From Acidobacteriota bacterium (GTDB lineage: Bacteria > Acidobacteriota > Blastocatellia > Pyrinomonadales > Pyrinomonadaceae), in assembly GCA_003697135.1 (NCBI GenBank), contig RFGC01000035.1, positions 452,586 to 516,585 on the forward strand: a stretch of 64,000 nucleotides of DNA, given 5' to 3'. Of the stretch, positions 17,953-26,787 are shown piece after piece. The notes under the pieces were generated by a model. The model saw only the letters and a program-made list of their open reading frames with translations, ran no database searches and was not told the DNA's origin. How positions within the stretch are numbered: the stretch's first letter is position 1; each line of letters begins with the position of its first letter. A program made the translations under genes and the position numbers.

Positions 17953-18522
17953 TTATCTAGTTGGGCTGGCAACAGTAGCGCCACCACCAAGTTCTATATC
18001 GTTCGACCTAGTAGCAGCTATGATTATTGCTGCAGCTACTCCTCCTAAAATCAGTGCGAAAAGCAATAGCTTGTTATCATCGTCATCTTGGTTAGTTGTT
18101 TGTTGAGTCGTTGCAGACTCTCCTGAATTCAAAGTAGCAACCTCGCCATTTGGAGTCTTCACCTTAACGTTTGAGCCTTCCAGAACCGTAATCTTTCCAG
18201 CGGAAAGCTCACCGTTTAATTCTTTCTCGTTGAACGAAATCGTGAACAATGTATTGGGAGCAAGCTCGAGTCTGCCTAAATCGCCGACGTTGATAATTGC
18301 GTAAGAATCAGCATCGGTAGCGATAACACTGTTAGGAAATAATAGTTGTCCCGACTGAACCAACTCGCCGTTTACTTTAACAGACGGATTCACAGAATTA
18401 CCAAAAACTTTGATTTCACCCAATACCTTTCCAGAGCCTGCAAACACCGCTGCCGAAGAAACAAAAGCATAAACGGCTACAATCAAAACAAAACTAAAAA
18501 CTCTAATTGCTAAGCACTTCAT
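17953..18522 (-). CDS. Exported FecR-domain-like protein with C-terminal SPTR tail (first of pair)
   Basis: 189 residues from ATG 18522, chosen because AAGGAGA lies eight bases upstream and the product then begins with a clean signal peptide ending VFAG. A FecR-like beta domain (about 35-130) contains GDLGRLELAPNTLFTISF and KVKTPNGEVATLNSGESA. After an Asn/Asp-rich hinge come a transmembrane helix (LLLFALILGGVAAAIIIAA) and the tail GGATVASPTR. The tail nearly matches that of the next gene, 28 bases away. A good TTGACA promoter lies about 65 bases upstream. Function unknown. Confidence 0.73.
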   Translation of the reverse strand: MKCLAIRVFSFVLIVAVYAFVSSAAVFAGSGKVLGEIKVFGNSVNPSVKVNGELVQSGQLLFPNSVIATDADSYAIINVGDLGRLELAPNTLFTISFNEKELNGELSAGKITVLEGSNVKVKTPNGEVATLNSGESATTQQTTNQDDDDNKLLLFALILGGVAAAIIIAATRSNDIELGGGATVASPTR

Positions 18523-18587
18523 AATTTTCTTCTCCTTAAGAATTTCAAAAAACTTTTCAAAAACCACTAAAATTCCGTGCTTTGTAT

Positions 18588-18617
18588 CTTTTATCAAAAA
18601 TTTCGTGTCTTTGTCAA
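18588..18617 (-). promoter_or_regulatory. Candidate sigma-70 promoter for the FecR-like pair
   Basis: A consensus TTGACA (18612-18617) on the minus strand is followed after 18 bases by TAAAAG (18588-18593). The leader would be about 60 bases and ends with AAGGAGA before ATG 18522. Confidence 0.45.
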
Positions 18618-18751
18618 TACCAAGTCACGAAAAATCTCTGCATACTGGCAAATTTTGCAGAAATTTTCGACGAAACTTCACCCGAAAACTAATTTTCGGT
18701 TATTCTAGCAAACTAGATGCCTAGAAACCAAAAGCCTAAAAAGAGGAAGTT

Positions 18752-20587
18752 ATGAGTTTTCCCGAAAGAACGATCCCCTTGTGGTTTGTCCTTTTCTTAT
18801 GGAGTTTCTTGCTTTCTTTTTCTACTCTGAAAACTTCAGCTCAAAGCCAATCCAACGGAGTTCCCGAAGAATGGCTGACCTTTGCCGAAAAAACCAACTA
18901 CCGAAAAACCCCAAGATACGAAGAAACCATAAATTACGCAAAGAAATTAGACAAATCCTCCAATCTAATTGTTTATAGAACTTTCGGCAAAAGCGGTGAA
19001 GGAAGAGACTTGCCACTTCTAATTGCCGCAAAAGACAACGCTTTCTCGCCAGAACTCGCCAAGAAACAAGGCAAAGCAGTTGTTCTAATTCAAGCGTGCA
19101 TACACGCCGGAGAATCTGACGGAAAAGATGCAGGGCTAGCTTTGTTTAGAGACATTGCGATAACTAAAACCCGACTAAATCTCATTGATAACGTTGTGAT
19201 TCTCTTTATTCCCATCTACAATCCTGATGGACATGAGATTTTCTCTCCTTATAACCGAATCAATCAGAATGGCCCTGATGAAATGGGATTCAGAGCAACC
19301 TCAGTTAACCTAAATCTTAACCGAGATTACATGAAATTGGACGCGCCAGAAACAAGAGCGTTTGTGAGACTTTGGAACCTCTGGAAACCAGACTTTTTCA
19401 TTGATTCTCATGTTACCGACGGAGCTGATTATCAATACAACATCACCTACGAATTTCCTCATTTTCAAGAAATTGCAGAGTCTTTACGCCTCTGGATGCT
19501 CAATCACTTCGAGAAGAAAGTAGTTCCCGAAATTGAAAAAGAAGGTAATCTTGTTACTCGATACATCGAGTTGAAAGGTAGAGAAATCAAAGATGGCATC
19601 GTCACCTTCGTTGCTACGCCACGTTTTTCAACCGGATATGCCGCTTTGCGTAACCGCCCAAGTTTGTTGATAGAATCACATTCGCTGAAACCCTACAAAT
19701 CAAGAGCTCGAGGCACCTATGATGTTTTTTGGAAAACTCTCGAAGAAATAAACCGTAGTAGGGAAAGTCTCTTCGATGCAATTAAACAAGCCGATCTTGA
19801 AACAATAAATCGTGGCAAAATATACAATCCCGAAACTCGCTTTCCGCTCAAGCTAGAGATCACCGAAGAATCAGAGCCTTTTGTATTCAAAGCAGTCGAA
19901 TACACAATTGAAGACTCTCCCATTTCGGGAGCTAAAAAGATTGTTTATGGGACAAACCCCGTCGAAATAGTGGTTCCTAAATTTGACAAAGCAAAAGTCA
20001 CTGCCGCTACTACTCCACCGCTTTTCTACATAATTCCTCCTCAATGGACAAACGTTATTGAAGTCCTGCAAGCTCACGGAGTTGAGCTTTATCGTCTTTC
20101 CAAACCTATCTCAATCGAAGTTGAAAGCTATCGGCTGATTGAACCCAGATGGGCGCAAAGACCCTTCGAGGGTCGGCTAATGGTTAGCTACAAGGTTCTT
20201 CCGATAAAGGAAACTCGCTTTTTTCCTGCTAATTCAGTTATTGTTCCTCTCGCACAAGAACTTGGAAACGTCATAATTCACCTTTTAGAACCTGAATCAC
20301 CAGACTCCCTAGTGGCTTGGGGATTCTTCAACTCGATTTTTGAGCAAAAAGAGTTTTACAGCGATCACATAATGGAAAAACTTGCACTCGAAATGCTGAA
20401 AAACGATGAAAATCTGAGGAAAGAATTCGAGGAAAGACTCAAGACTGATGAAAGCTTCCGACAAAATCCGCGCGCTAGGTTAAACTTTTTTTATGAAAGA
20501 TCACCCTACTTTGACAAAAGAATCGGTTTGTATCCCGTCGGTAGAATTGTCAAACCATTGAACCAACTTGCGATTAAACCAAATTGA
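18752..20587 (+). CDS. Exported M14-family zinc carboxypeptidase
   Basis: 611 residues with a Sec signal (hydrophobic 10-23, TSAQS). The peptidase domain has the zinc set His118 and Glu121 (IHAGESDG) and His220 (IDSHVTDG), substrate-side YNPDGHE (157-163) and NLNRDY, and a probable catalytic Glu308 (LLIESH). M14 enzymes remove C-terminal residues from peptides; the long C-terminal region (about 370-611) is typical of the large bacterial subgroup. GAGGAAG lies close before the ATG. A short hairpin (18682-18699) precedes the gene. Probably periplasmic or secreted protein turnover. Confidence 0.88.
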   Translation: MSFPERTIPLWFVLFLWSFLLSFSTLKTSAQSQSNGVPEEWLTFAEKTNYRKTPRYEETINYAKKLDKSSNLIVYRTFGKSGEGRDLPLLIAAKDNAFSPELAKKQGKAVVLIQACIHAGESDGKDAGLALFRDIAITKTRLNLIDNVVILFIPIYNPDGHEIFSPYNRINQNGPDEMGFRATSVNLNLNRDYMKLDAPETRAFVRLWNLWKPDFFIDSHVTDGADYQYNITYEFPHFQEIAESLRLWMLNHFEKKVVPEIEKEGNLVTRYIELKGREIKDGIVTFVATPRFSTGYAALRNRPSLLIESHSLKPYKSRARGTYDVFWKTLEEINRSRESLFDAIKQADLETINRGKIYNPETRFPLKLEITEESEPFVFKAVEYTIEDSPISGAKKIVYGTNPVEIVVPKFDKAKVTAATTPPLFYIIPPQWTNVIEVLQAHGVELYRLSKPISIEVESYRLIEPRWAQRPFEGRLMVSYKVLPIKETRFFPANSVIVPLAQELGNVIIHLLEPESPDSLVAWGFFNSIFEQKEFYSDHIMEKLALEMLKNDENLRKEFEERLKTDESFRQNPRARLNFFYERSPYFDKRIGLYPVGRIVKPLNQLAIKPN

Positions 20588-20637
20588 AGAATTACTTAGT
20601 GGCAACAATCCTCCAAAGAATTCAACAAACCTTGCCT

Positions 20638-22389
20638 CTACTCCTTGATAGGAAGTTTGATAACAAATTTGGTTCCGTCACTATTAGACTCAACTTCGAT
20701 TTTTCCTTCATGAGCCGTGATTATCCCGTAGCAGACTGCAAGCCCCAGTCCTGTTCCTTTCCCAGCCGCCTTTGTCGTGAAAAATGGATCGAAAATCTTT
20801 CCCAAATTTTCTTTACGTATGCCAATCCCAGTATCAGCAATTTCTATTTCTATGTTTCCATCTAGCTTTCTCGTCTTTATAAGGATTTTTCCACCGTTTG
20901 GCATGGCATCTCTGGCATTAAGCAGGATATTCAAAAAAACCTGTTGCATTTGGTTGGGATCGGCAAGAATTTTCGGCAAATCAGGATCAAAATCCTTTGA
21001 AACATCGAGTTTTTTGAAAGTTTCATCGAAACTAACAAGGCGCAGGCTTGATTCGATAACACCGTTCAAATCAACCAACTGCCGAGTTGAAGGACGAACA
21101 CGCGCAAAATCCATCATGTCTGAGGTTACTCTCTTTATCCGCAAAATCTGTGATTGAACCAGATTAAGCTTTTCCTTTGCGTCCTTGTCGAGGTTCTCAT
21201 GCTTTTGAATCATCTGAATCAGAGAATAGATTGAAGCTAGTGGATTGTTTATCTCATGAGCCAAACCTGATGCCAAAGTTCCCATAGCGGCAAGTTTCTC
21301 TGCTTGAATAAGTTGCTGATTTAACTTCTGTAATTTTTCAATATCTTCTGCCATCTTCCTGCTCATTTGATTGAAGAAATCTATCAAAATGCCGATTTCA
21401 TCGTTTGTTTTTCGCATGTTCACCGTAGTGCCGTATTCACCATTTATTACTCTAATTGCGGCCAAAGTAATTCTTTGCAGTGGACGTGAAATTGACCTGA
21501 CGATAATCAAAACAAGCAAAAGGTTTGGTGCTAGAGCCGAAACAATACTAGCAGTAAGGTATTTCTTCCAAGCTTCAGCATTCATTCCATCACGAAAAGC
21601 CCACCAAACTATCGGTATCTGGAAGATAACAAAACTTGAGATGGCAACTGAAGCAACACTTAAGGCAACTTTGTAGCTCAACGGAAAAAAACTGAACTGA
21701 TCTAGAGCAGTCTGCAAAGAAAAAAGATTGAAATTGGTGATTGCGTATGTGTAAATCAAAACGCCAGGCAGAACCAAAAGCGACGAATAAGGTAAAAACT
21801 TGTAATTATCAAAACAAGGCAAGACAATGTTCACGATTGTTTTCAAAACAACGGTTATTCCAAGTGCCCAAAGTATCGCACCAAGTTGTTTACCTTGCTC
21901 CGTTCCACGATATTTTAGGAATTTTCTTACTAAAATAATCGCACCATAACCAAAGACCAAATAAATGTAAAGCACAAATGCATAAGAAACCGGCATTAGT
22001 TTTATGTGGAACTTTCCATCAGCTAAAAAACCCACACTATCAAATAAAAAACCGAAAACAGTTGCGAGTATAAAAACTAAACCGGGTGAAAAAAGTATCA
22101 GTAATTTTCTGCGTGGTATGCTCAAATTTTCAGGGAAAACCAACGCAAAAACTACTAGAGCGTATTGCATCAAAAGCGCTATAACAAGGCTTAAAGAAGC
22201 CCAATGATATGCAAAGGCTTGTAGTTCTTCAAAATTCCAGAAAAATAAATCTTTGATTGTCCAGAAAGCAAGAAATGTAATAAAAGTAGCAAACGTCTGA
22301 TGTGCACGGTTTCGAGGATTTTCAACAAATACGTAAAACCCAAGTAAAACCAAAACAAGAAGCGAAATTAGATGGAGCCAAACTAACAT
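20638..22389 (-). CDS. Membrane sensor histidine kinase
   Basis: 583 residues. Seven or more hydrophobic segments fill residues 1-300, followed by a HAMP-like region (about 300-350, SRPLQRITLAAIRVINGEYG), a coiled HisKA helix with the phospho-acceptor His378 in GLAHEINNPLAS, and a HATPase domain with N box LLNARDAMPNGG, G1 DTGIGI and G2 GTGLGLAVCYGI. There is no receiver domain and no response regulator gene in the window, so it is an orphan whose ligand and partner are unknown. On the minus strand a TATAAT (22401-22406) lies only 11 bases before the ATG, suggesting a very short or absent leader. Confidence 0.93.
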   Translation of the reverse strand: MLVWLHLISLLVLVLLGFYVFVENPRNRAHQTFATFITFLAFWTIKDLFFWNFEELQAFAYHWASLSLVIALLMQYALVVFALVFPENLSIPRRKLLILFSPGLVFILATVFGFLFDSVGFLADGKFHIKLMPVSYAFVLYIYLVFGYGAIILVRKFLKYRGTEQGKQLGAILWALGITVVLKTIVNIVLPCFDNYKFLPYSSLLVLPGVLIYTYAITNFNLFSLQTALDQFSFFPLSYKVALSVASVAISSFVIFQIPIVWWAFRDGMNAEAWKKYLTASIVSALAPNLLLVLIIVRSISRPLQRITLAAIRVINGEYGTTVNMRKTNDEIGILIDFFNQMSRKMAEDIEKLQKLNQQLIQAEKLAAMGTLASGLAHEINNPLASIYSLIQMIQKHENLDKDAKEKLNLVQSQILRIKRVTSDMMDFARVRPSTRQLVDLNGVIESSLRLVSFDETFKKLDVSKDFDPDLPKILADPNQMQQVFLNILLNARDAMPNGGKILIKTRKLDGNIEIEIADTGIGIRKENLGKIFDPFFTTKAAGKGTGLGLAVCYGIITAHEGKIEVESNSDGTKFVIKLPIKE

Positions 22390-22472
22390 TGGAAGCTAAG
22401 ATTATAACACTAAAACCTTGAGTTGATGTTGGTTTTTAGATTAACAGAGGGCGAGTTTTCTCAAGTTTTACT

Positions 22473-22988
22473 CTACTTATCAGATGAAAGAATTTTCTCA
22501 ACAGCAACTTCTTCCTTCAGACGAGGATTTCTGAGTTTATCTTCTTCTGTGATTCTGTCCTTGATATATGGTGGCGGTGCGGCAAAGGGATCAACAGAAA
22601 CAGGCAAGCCTTCCTTCTCCAAAACATCCGTTATTATCTTCGCTAAGAGTTCTTGCTCAAACCTCGTTATATCAAGAAACTTCGCACCGATTCCTTTGCC
22701 GGGGAATTTGTATAAGGCTTTGCAATGTAGTGGCAAGAAATTTCCGTTCGGTAGCGGTATCTCAAGACGAAACTCATCGCCCGTGTAAATATCATCTAGC
22801 CAACTCATGAGGCATCCACCAAGACTTATCTGATGAACCGTCACCGATATCTTTTCTCCTCTTTCGGTTCGACGAAAAGCCGGTATGTCGAGCGAAAACC
22901 TTATGTAGCGTCTTTGTATAGTCTCAGAAGGCATCTGTCTTGTTATTTTACAGTCTTTCCCCGAAAAAAGGCAATAAAAATTTTTCAA
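22473..22988 (-). CDS. PilZ-domain protein
   Basis: 171 residues from a TTG start that has AAGGAG nine bases upstream; that ribosome site overlaps the end of the preceding gene, so the two are coupled. The PilZ domain has the RxxxR motif (Arg26 to Arg30, RRYIR) and a second motif QISLGG (53-58), where the usual Asp/Asn is replaced by Gln, so cyclic-di-GMP binding is uncertain. PilZ proteins couple c-di-GMP to motility, secretion or surface polysaccharide. The acidic C-terminal tail has no recognised domain. A histidine kinase gene follows 83 bases downstream. Confidence 0.78.
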   Translation of the reverse strand: MKNFYCLFSGKDCKITRQMPSETIQRRYIRFSLDIPAFRRTERGEKISVTVHQISLGGCLMSWLDDIYTGDEFRLEIPLPNGNFLPLHCKALYKFPGKGIGAKFLDITRFEQELLAKIITDVLEKEGLPVSVDPFAAPPPYIKDRITEEDKLRNPRLKEEVAVEKILSSDK

Positions 22989-22991
22989 AGT

Positions 22992-23804
22992 CTATTTCTC
23001 CTTGAGCCTTATTTCAAAGAGCTTTCTCCACTTCTTGCCGGTGATGAAAATTCTGTCATTAACAGCATCGTAGGCAATTCCGTTTAAAACATCTGCTCTT
23101 TCGTCTTCTCTGGTTACTTCATAAACCAGTTTTGTCAAGTCAATTCTCCCCAAAAGCTTGCCACTATTTGGATCAATCCTGACTATTTGAGTTTTTTCCC
23201 ACACATTTGCCCAGATTTCGCCTTTTATGTATTCAAGTTCATTCAGCCGCATTATAGGCTTGCCTTTTTCATCTAAAACGACAATTGTTCTTATAGTCTC
23301 AAATTTTTCAGGATCAACAACTCTAATCACATGAGTGCCATCGCTCATAAAAAGGTGCACTCCGTCCGTCGTCAGTCCCCAACCCTCACCACTGTAAGTA
23401 AATTTTTTCAACAGCCTAAAAGTCTCAAGATCATAAACAAATACTGTGTTTTCTTGCCAAGTTAGCTGGTAGATTTTATTGTTCAAAATAGCAATCCCCT
23501 CGCCGAAATACTCACCGGGCAAATCTATTTTCTGCAAAACCTTACCCGTCTCCAATTCGACTTTTCTTAGCGATGAATGAAAGTCATCATCTTTTCTGCC
23601 TCCTGTTCCCTCGTAAAGGTATCCGTTGTGATAAACTAAGCCCTGAGTGAAAGCCTTCGGATCGTGAGGATAAACTTTCACCACTTCATAAGTGTATGTC
23701 GGGACTCCGGTGCTTTTTCCACCTTTCTCCTCCTTCACCTCTGCCTTCTTATCGCAACCAAAAATGCAGAAAGCAATCAAAATCAGGGAAAGACAGACTC
23801 TCAT
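22992..23804 (-). CDS. Glutaminyl-peptide cyclotransferase, lipoprotein
   Basis: 270 residues from ATG 23804 (GGAAGG just upstream; a TTG at 23822 is the alternative). The N-terminus is a lipoprotein signal with lipobox Cys17 (CIFGC). The rest is the five-bladed beta-propeller glutamine cyclotransferase family: YPHDPKAFTQGLVYHNGYLYEGTG, LTWQENTVFVYD, WGLTTDGVHLFMSDGT, RLNELEYIKGEIWANVW, VLNGIAYDAVNDRIFITGK. These enzymes cyclise N-terminal glutamine to pyroglutamate, protecting exported proteins or peptides. It begins a unit with the PilZ gene, which follows after three bases. Confidence 0.92.
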   Translation of the reverse strand: MRVCLSLILIAFCIFGCDKKAEVKEEKGGKSTGVPTYTYEVVKVYPHDPKAFTQGLVYHNGYLYEGTGGRKDDDFHSSLRKVELETGKVLQKIDLPGEYFGEGIAILNNKIYQLTWQENTVFVYDLETFRLLKKFTYSGEGWGLTTDGVHLFMSDGTHVIRVVDPEKFETIRTIVVLDEKGKPIMRLNELEYIKGEIWANVWEKTQIVRIDPNSGKLLGRIDLTKLVYEVTREDERADVLNGIAYDAVNDRIFITGKKWRKLFEIRLKEK

Positions 23805-23899
23805 AAACCTTCCATGCCTCAAGACTCAATTTTTTGCTACATGGTTTGATTCTTTCGTCAGACGAAAATTTTTCGGCTTTTGCCTTCCAAACACCGAGA

Positions 23900-25306
23900 T
23901 TATTGCTGACTTGAAAACTCGTTTTTCAAGGCTCTTTTTATAATGCGTCTAAAACGAGGTGGCGAAAATCTCTCGTATGAAACCAAAACGCCGTTGACAA
24001 AAACTGTAGGCGTTGCCACAACACCGTGCGACATGCCTTCTTCAATATCACGCTTTATTTTCTCTTTCGTCATTGAGCTTTTCATGTCTGAGTCAAACTT
24101 TCTCAAGTCTAAACCAAGCTGAGATGCGTATTTTCTCAAAGAGATAACATCGAGAGCTTGCTGATTGTTGTATAAAATCTCGACATACTCAAAAAACTTG
24201 CCTTGAAGATATGCCGCATGAGCGGCTTGTGCCGCAACAAAAGCGTCTTTGTGAATTTTCAGCGGAAAATACTTCACCACAAAACGCACTTTGTCTTCAT
24301 AAGGCCTAATCGCTTCTTGTAGCATTGGATGAGTAGCGGCACATGCAGGGCATTGAAAATCCGAAAACATAATAACCGTCACTGGTGCATCAAGCCGTCC
24401 TTTTGATGGACTCCCGTCAACAGATATTCTTTGAACAAATTGCTCAAATCCTTTCCAAGAAAACCTCGCACCATACTTTTCAAAAAGCTTTTCCCGCAGA
24501 TTTTCCATCAATTCATCGCTTTCTTCACCAGAAAACTCTTTCATCTTATTGGTAACTTCTTGCGCAATAAGCTCATTTAGTGCAATTTTTCTCGCTTGTG
24601 CTTCTTCGATAATCAAATCATTGAAAACTCTTTCCTCAAGCGCATCAATGAGTTGATTAAAAGCATACAACTTTTCATTGAGAATTCTCTGATCGCTACT
24701 TTGCTTGAATTCTTGAAAAGTTATCTTCTTATTTCCAATGACGACCAAAACATCAGATGGCTTCAACTCACTCGAACGAACATCCGCCAAAATTTCGACT
24801 TTGTATTTCCTCTTAAGCCTTTCCTTGAAATCTTCTAAAAGTTTCTTTCTCTCTTCATAGGTCAGAAAAGCAACAATTTGAGACTTTACTTCTTCGAGTG
24901 ACTTCCCGCCGATTGCTTCTTTATTCGCTTCATAAACTGCCCTGATCTCGGCATTGCTTGGTTTTGGTAGTTTTGTGTCAATTTCTATCTGCAATAATCT
25001 CTCAACTGTTGATTTCCGAGCCTTTGCCTCCATTTCGAGAAGGCTGTTAAAAACCATCTCATCTAGGAGACTCAACCGTAACTCATCGAGTCGTCGTGGA
25101 AGTTCTTTCCAATTTTGCTGTATTTCTGGTGAAAGGTCTTCGAGCGTGTAAGTGCGTTTGTTCGTAATAGCGAAGATTTCTGGCATCTGAGCAAATGCAG
25201 CACAACAAAATGCAAAAAGGATCGAAGTTTTCAGAACTTGTCGCACGAATCTAACCAGACTAAAAGGCCCCAAAAAGGGTTTTCCCGAATTTCTCAAGTA
25301 ACTCAT
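23900..25306 (-). CDS. Exported protein: SurA-like chaperone repeats fused to DsbA-like thioredoxin domain
   Basis: 468 residues. After a hydrophobic export signal (about 25-40) come two similar helix-rich modules of the SurA/peptidyl-prolyl isomerase N-domain type (about 45-175 and 185-290), each opening with a short strand pair (AITNKRTYTLEDL; VIGNKKITFQEF). The C-terminal third is a DsbA/DsbG-type thioredoxin fold: APVTVIMFSDFQCPAC with Cys319 and Cys322, and the cis-proline segment GVVATPTVFVNG. It could combine substrate holding with disulphide oxidation or isomerisation in the periplasm. The proline-isomerase catalytic domain itself is not seen. No convincing ribosome site; start is the best of several. 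Confidence 0.82.
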   Translation of the reverse strand: MSYLRNSGKPFLGPFSLVRFVRQVLKTSILFAFCCAAFAQMPEIFAITNKRTYTLEDLSPEIQQNWKELPRRLDELRLSLLDEMVFNSLLEMEAKARKSTVERLLQIEIDTKLPKPSNAEIRAVYEANKEAIGGKSLEEVKSQIVAFLTYEERKKLLEDFKERLKRKYKVEILADVRSSELKPSDVLVVIGNKKITFQEFKQSSDQRILNEKLYAFNQLIDALEERVFNDLIIEEAQARKIALNELIAQEVTNKMKEFSGEESDELMENLREKLFEKYGARFSWKGFEQFVQRISVDGSPSKGRLDAPVTVIMFSDFQCPACAATHPMLQEAIRPYEDKVRFVVKYFPLKIHKDAFVAAQAAHAAYLQGKFFEYVEILYNNQQALDVISLRKYASQLGLDLRKFDSDMKSSMTKEKIKRDIEEGMSHGVVATPTVFVNGVLVSYERFSPPRFRRIIKRALKNEFSSQQ

Positions 25307-25363
25307 ATCAAACAATTACCGCATTTAAGAAACTAACAGGTTAGAATGCCGTCTAAAAGATTC

Positions 25364-26323
25364 TCATATCAATACTTTTTCCGTTTGAGTCAGTAGCATC
25401 TCCTTTTTTATTCTGAGAGCTTCTGCTTTTGTAGGTTCACCGAAGATTTCTGGATGAAGAATTTTTGCTAGTATCTCAGCACCTTCCACAACGCGTGGGC
25501 CTGGACGGCTAAAATATGAAGTGGCGTCAACAAGCCAAATAGAATCGCTCTGAATCGCCGGGATTTCCAAAAAATCTTTCGGAAAATAAGTTTTCTCAAG
25601 TTGATTGAGAATGTCAGCAATGTAGTATCCGCAAGGAATTAAAACCAGAACTGAAGGCTTTGCTTTTATGATTTCCTGGTAGGTTATCGTAGCGCTTTTT
25701 TGTCCTTTTCTTCCCAAAAGGCAGATTCCACCAGCATATTCAACCTGTTCGGGGACCCAATGCCCTGGCGAAAAGGGTGGCTCTAACCATTCCATCATGA
25801 AAACTTGCGGACGGTGCTTTACCTTGGACGTTTTCTCTTTAAGCTTCTCAAGTCTTTCTTTAAGACGATCTACTACCTTTCGAGCGCGTTCGGCTACTCC
25901 GCAAACTTCACCGACAAAGAGAATGTTTTCAAGAATATCAGAAATCGTGTTTGGCTCAAGCGAGATAACTTTAGCATCGGCAACATACATACGCGCTGCC
26001 TGCTGAACGGTTTTGTAGCTTACGGCGCAAACTTCGCATAATTCTTGCGTGATAATCACATCAGGTTGGAGTTCCGCCAAAAGCTCTGCATTAAGATCAT
26101 AAATCGAACCGTGTCCATCGAGTTGAGAGCGAACCGCATGATCAATCTCTTTGCTTGTCATTCTTTCATGCGAAATCCGGCTCTTTGTCAATTGCGGTTT
26201 TCCCACAACTTCAGGCGGAAAATCGCATTCGTGCGTGACTCCAACCAAATTCTCACCTAACCCTAAAGCACAAACTATTTCAGTTGCCGATGGTAGCAGT
26301 GATGCTATACGTAAATTTTTCAT
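25364..26323 (-). CDS. BtuF-like cobalamin-binding ABC substrate-binding protein
   Basis: 319 residues from ATG 26323 with GGAG nine bases upstream. It matches the helical-backbone metal/cobalamin receptor family: RIASLLPSATEIVCALGLGENLVGVTHECDFP at the N-terminus, QPDVIITQELCEVCAVS, and RPGPRVVEGAEILAKILHPE near the end. No signal peptide is obvious, so it may be a cytoplasmic family member rather than a periplasmic receptor. No ABC permease, ATPase, TonB receptor or cobalamin riboswitch was seen nearby, so a role in vitamin B12 or metal-chelate uptake rests on the family only. Confidence 0.82.
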   Translation of the reverse strand: MKNLRIASLLPSATEIVCALGLGENLVGVTHECDFPPEVVGKPQLTKSRISHERMTSKEIDHAVRSQLDGHGSIYDLNAELLAELQPDVIITQELCEVCAVSYKTVQQAARMYVADAKVISLEPNTISDILENILFVGEVCGVAERARKVVDRLKERLEKLKEKTSKVKHRPQVFMMEWLEPPFSPGHWVPEQVEYAGGICLLGRKGQKSATITYQEIIKAKPSVLVLIPCGYYIADILNQLEKTYFPKDFLEIPAIQSDSIWLVDATSYFSRPGPRVVEGAEILAKILHPEIFGEPTKAEALRIKKEMLLTQTEKVLI

Positions 26324-26366
26324 TTTCTTACTCTCCAAAAACTTGATAAGATTTTATCAGAAAGCT

Positions 26367-26738
26367 ATGTCGGACGAAAAAAACATTAGATTCGTAGGAG
26401 TCGTAGATCATCTGGCAGTAAAGTGTTCAGATTTACAAAAAGCCGTCGAAGAATACAAAAGGCTTGGTTTCAAGGTTGAAACTCTTTATGATGACTGGGC
26501 GATGATGCGCGATCCTAAGGGATTTGGCATTGCACTTTTGCCACCGAATTCAAAGCATCCGCCTCATATCGGCTTGAGAGTCGAAACCTTTGAGGAGCTA
26601 GAAGAAGCGGCTCGCCGCGAAGGTCGTCCCATAAAACCTCATCGCGACGGCACATCTTCGTTTTATACAAAAGGCGTTGACGGACAGATAATCGAACTTG
26701 TTTACTATCCTCCAGACTTTAAGAAAAACACAGATTAA
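26367..26738 (+). CDS. VOC (glyoxalase/bleomycin resistance-like) family protein
   Basis: 123 residues from ATG 26367; the open frame extends far upstream but only over the antisense of the neighbouring gene. The single vicinal-oxygen-chelate unit has the fold's strands: VVDHLAVKCSDLQKAVEEYKRLGFKV, GIALLPPNS, HIGLRVETFEELEEAA and GVDGQIIELVYYP. Candidate metal ligands are His17-like (VDHLA), His in PPHIGLRV and Glu in QIIELVY. The substrate cannot be inferred. It is divergent from the BtuF-like gene across only 43 bases. Confidence 0.82.
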   Translation: MSDEKNIRFVGVVDHLAVKCSDLQKAVEEYKRLGFKVETLYDDWAMMRDPKGFGIALLPPNSKHPPHIGLRVETFEELEEAARREGRPIKPHRDGTSSFYTKGVDGQIIELVYYPPDFKKNTD

Positions 26739-26787
26739 GAAACTCGTCTCAAATTTCGGCTTTTCGTTAGATGTTAAAGCGTGTTTT

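Noticed and set aside
26151..26366. Upstream extension of the VOC protein frame
   Set aside because: It is antisense to the BtuF-like gene; the VOC fold begins right after ATG 26367.
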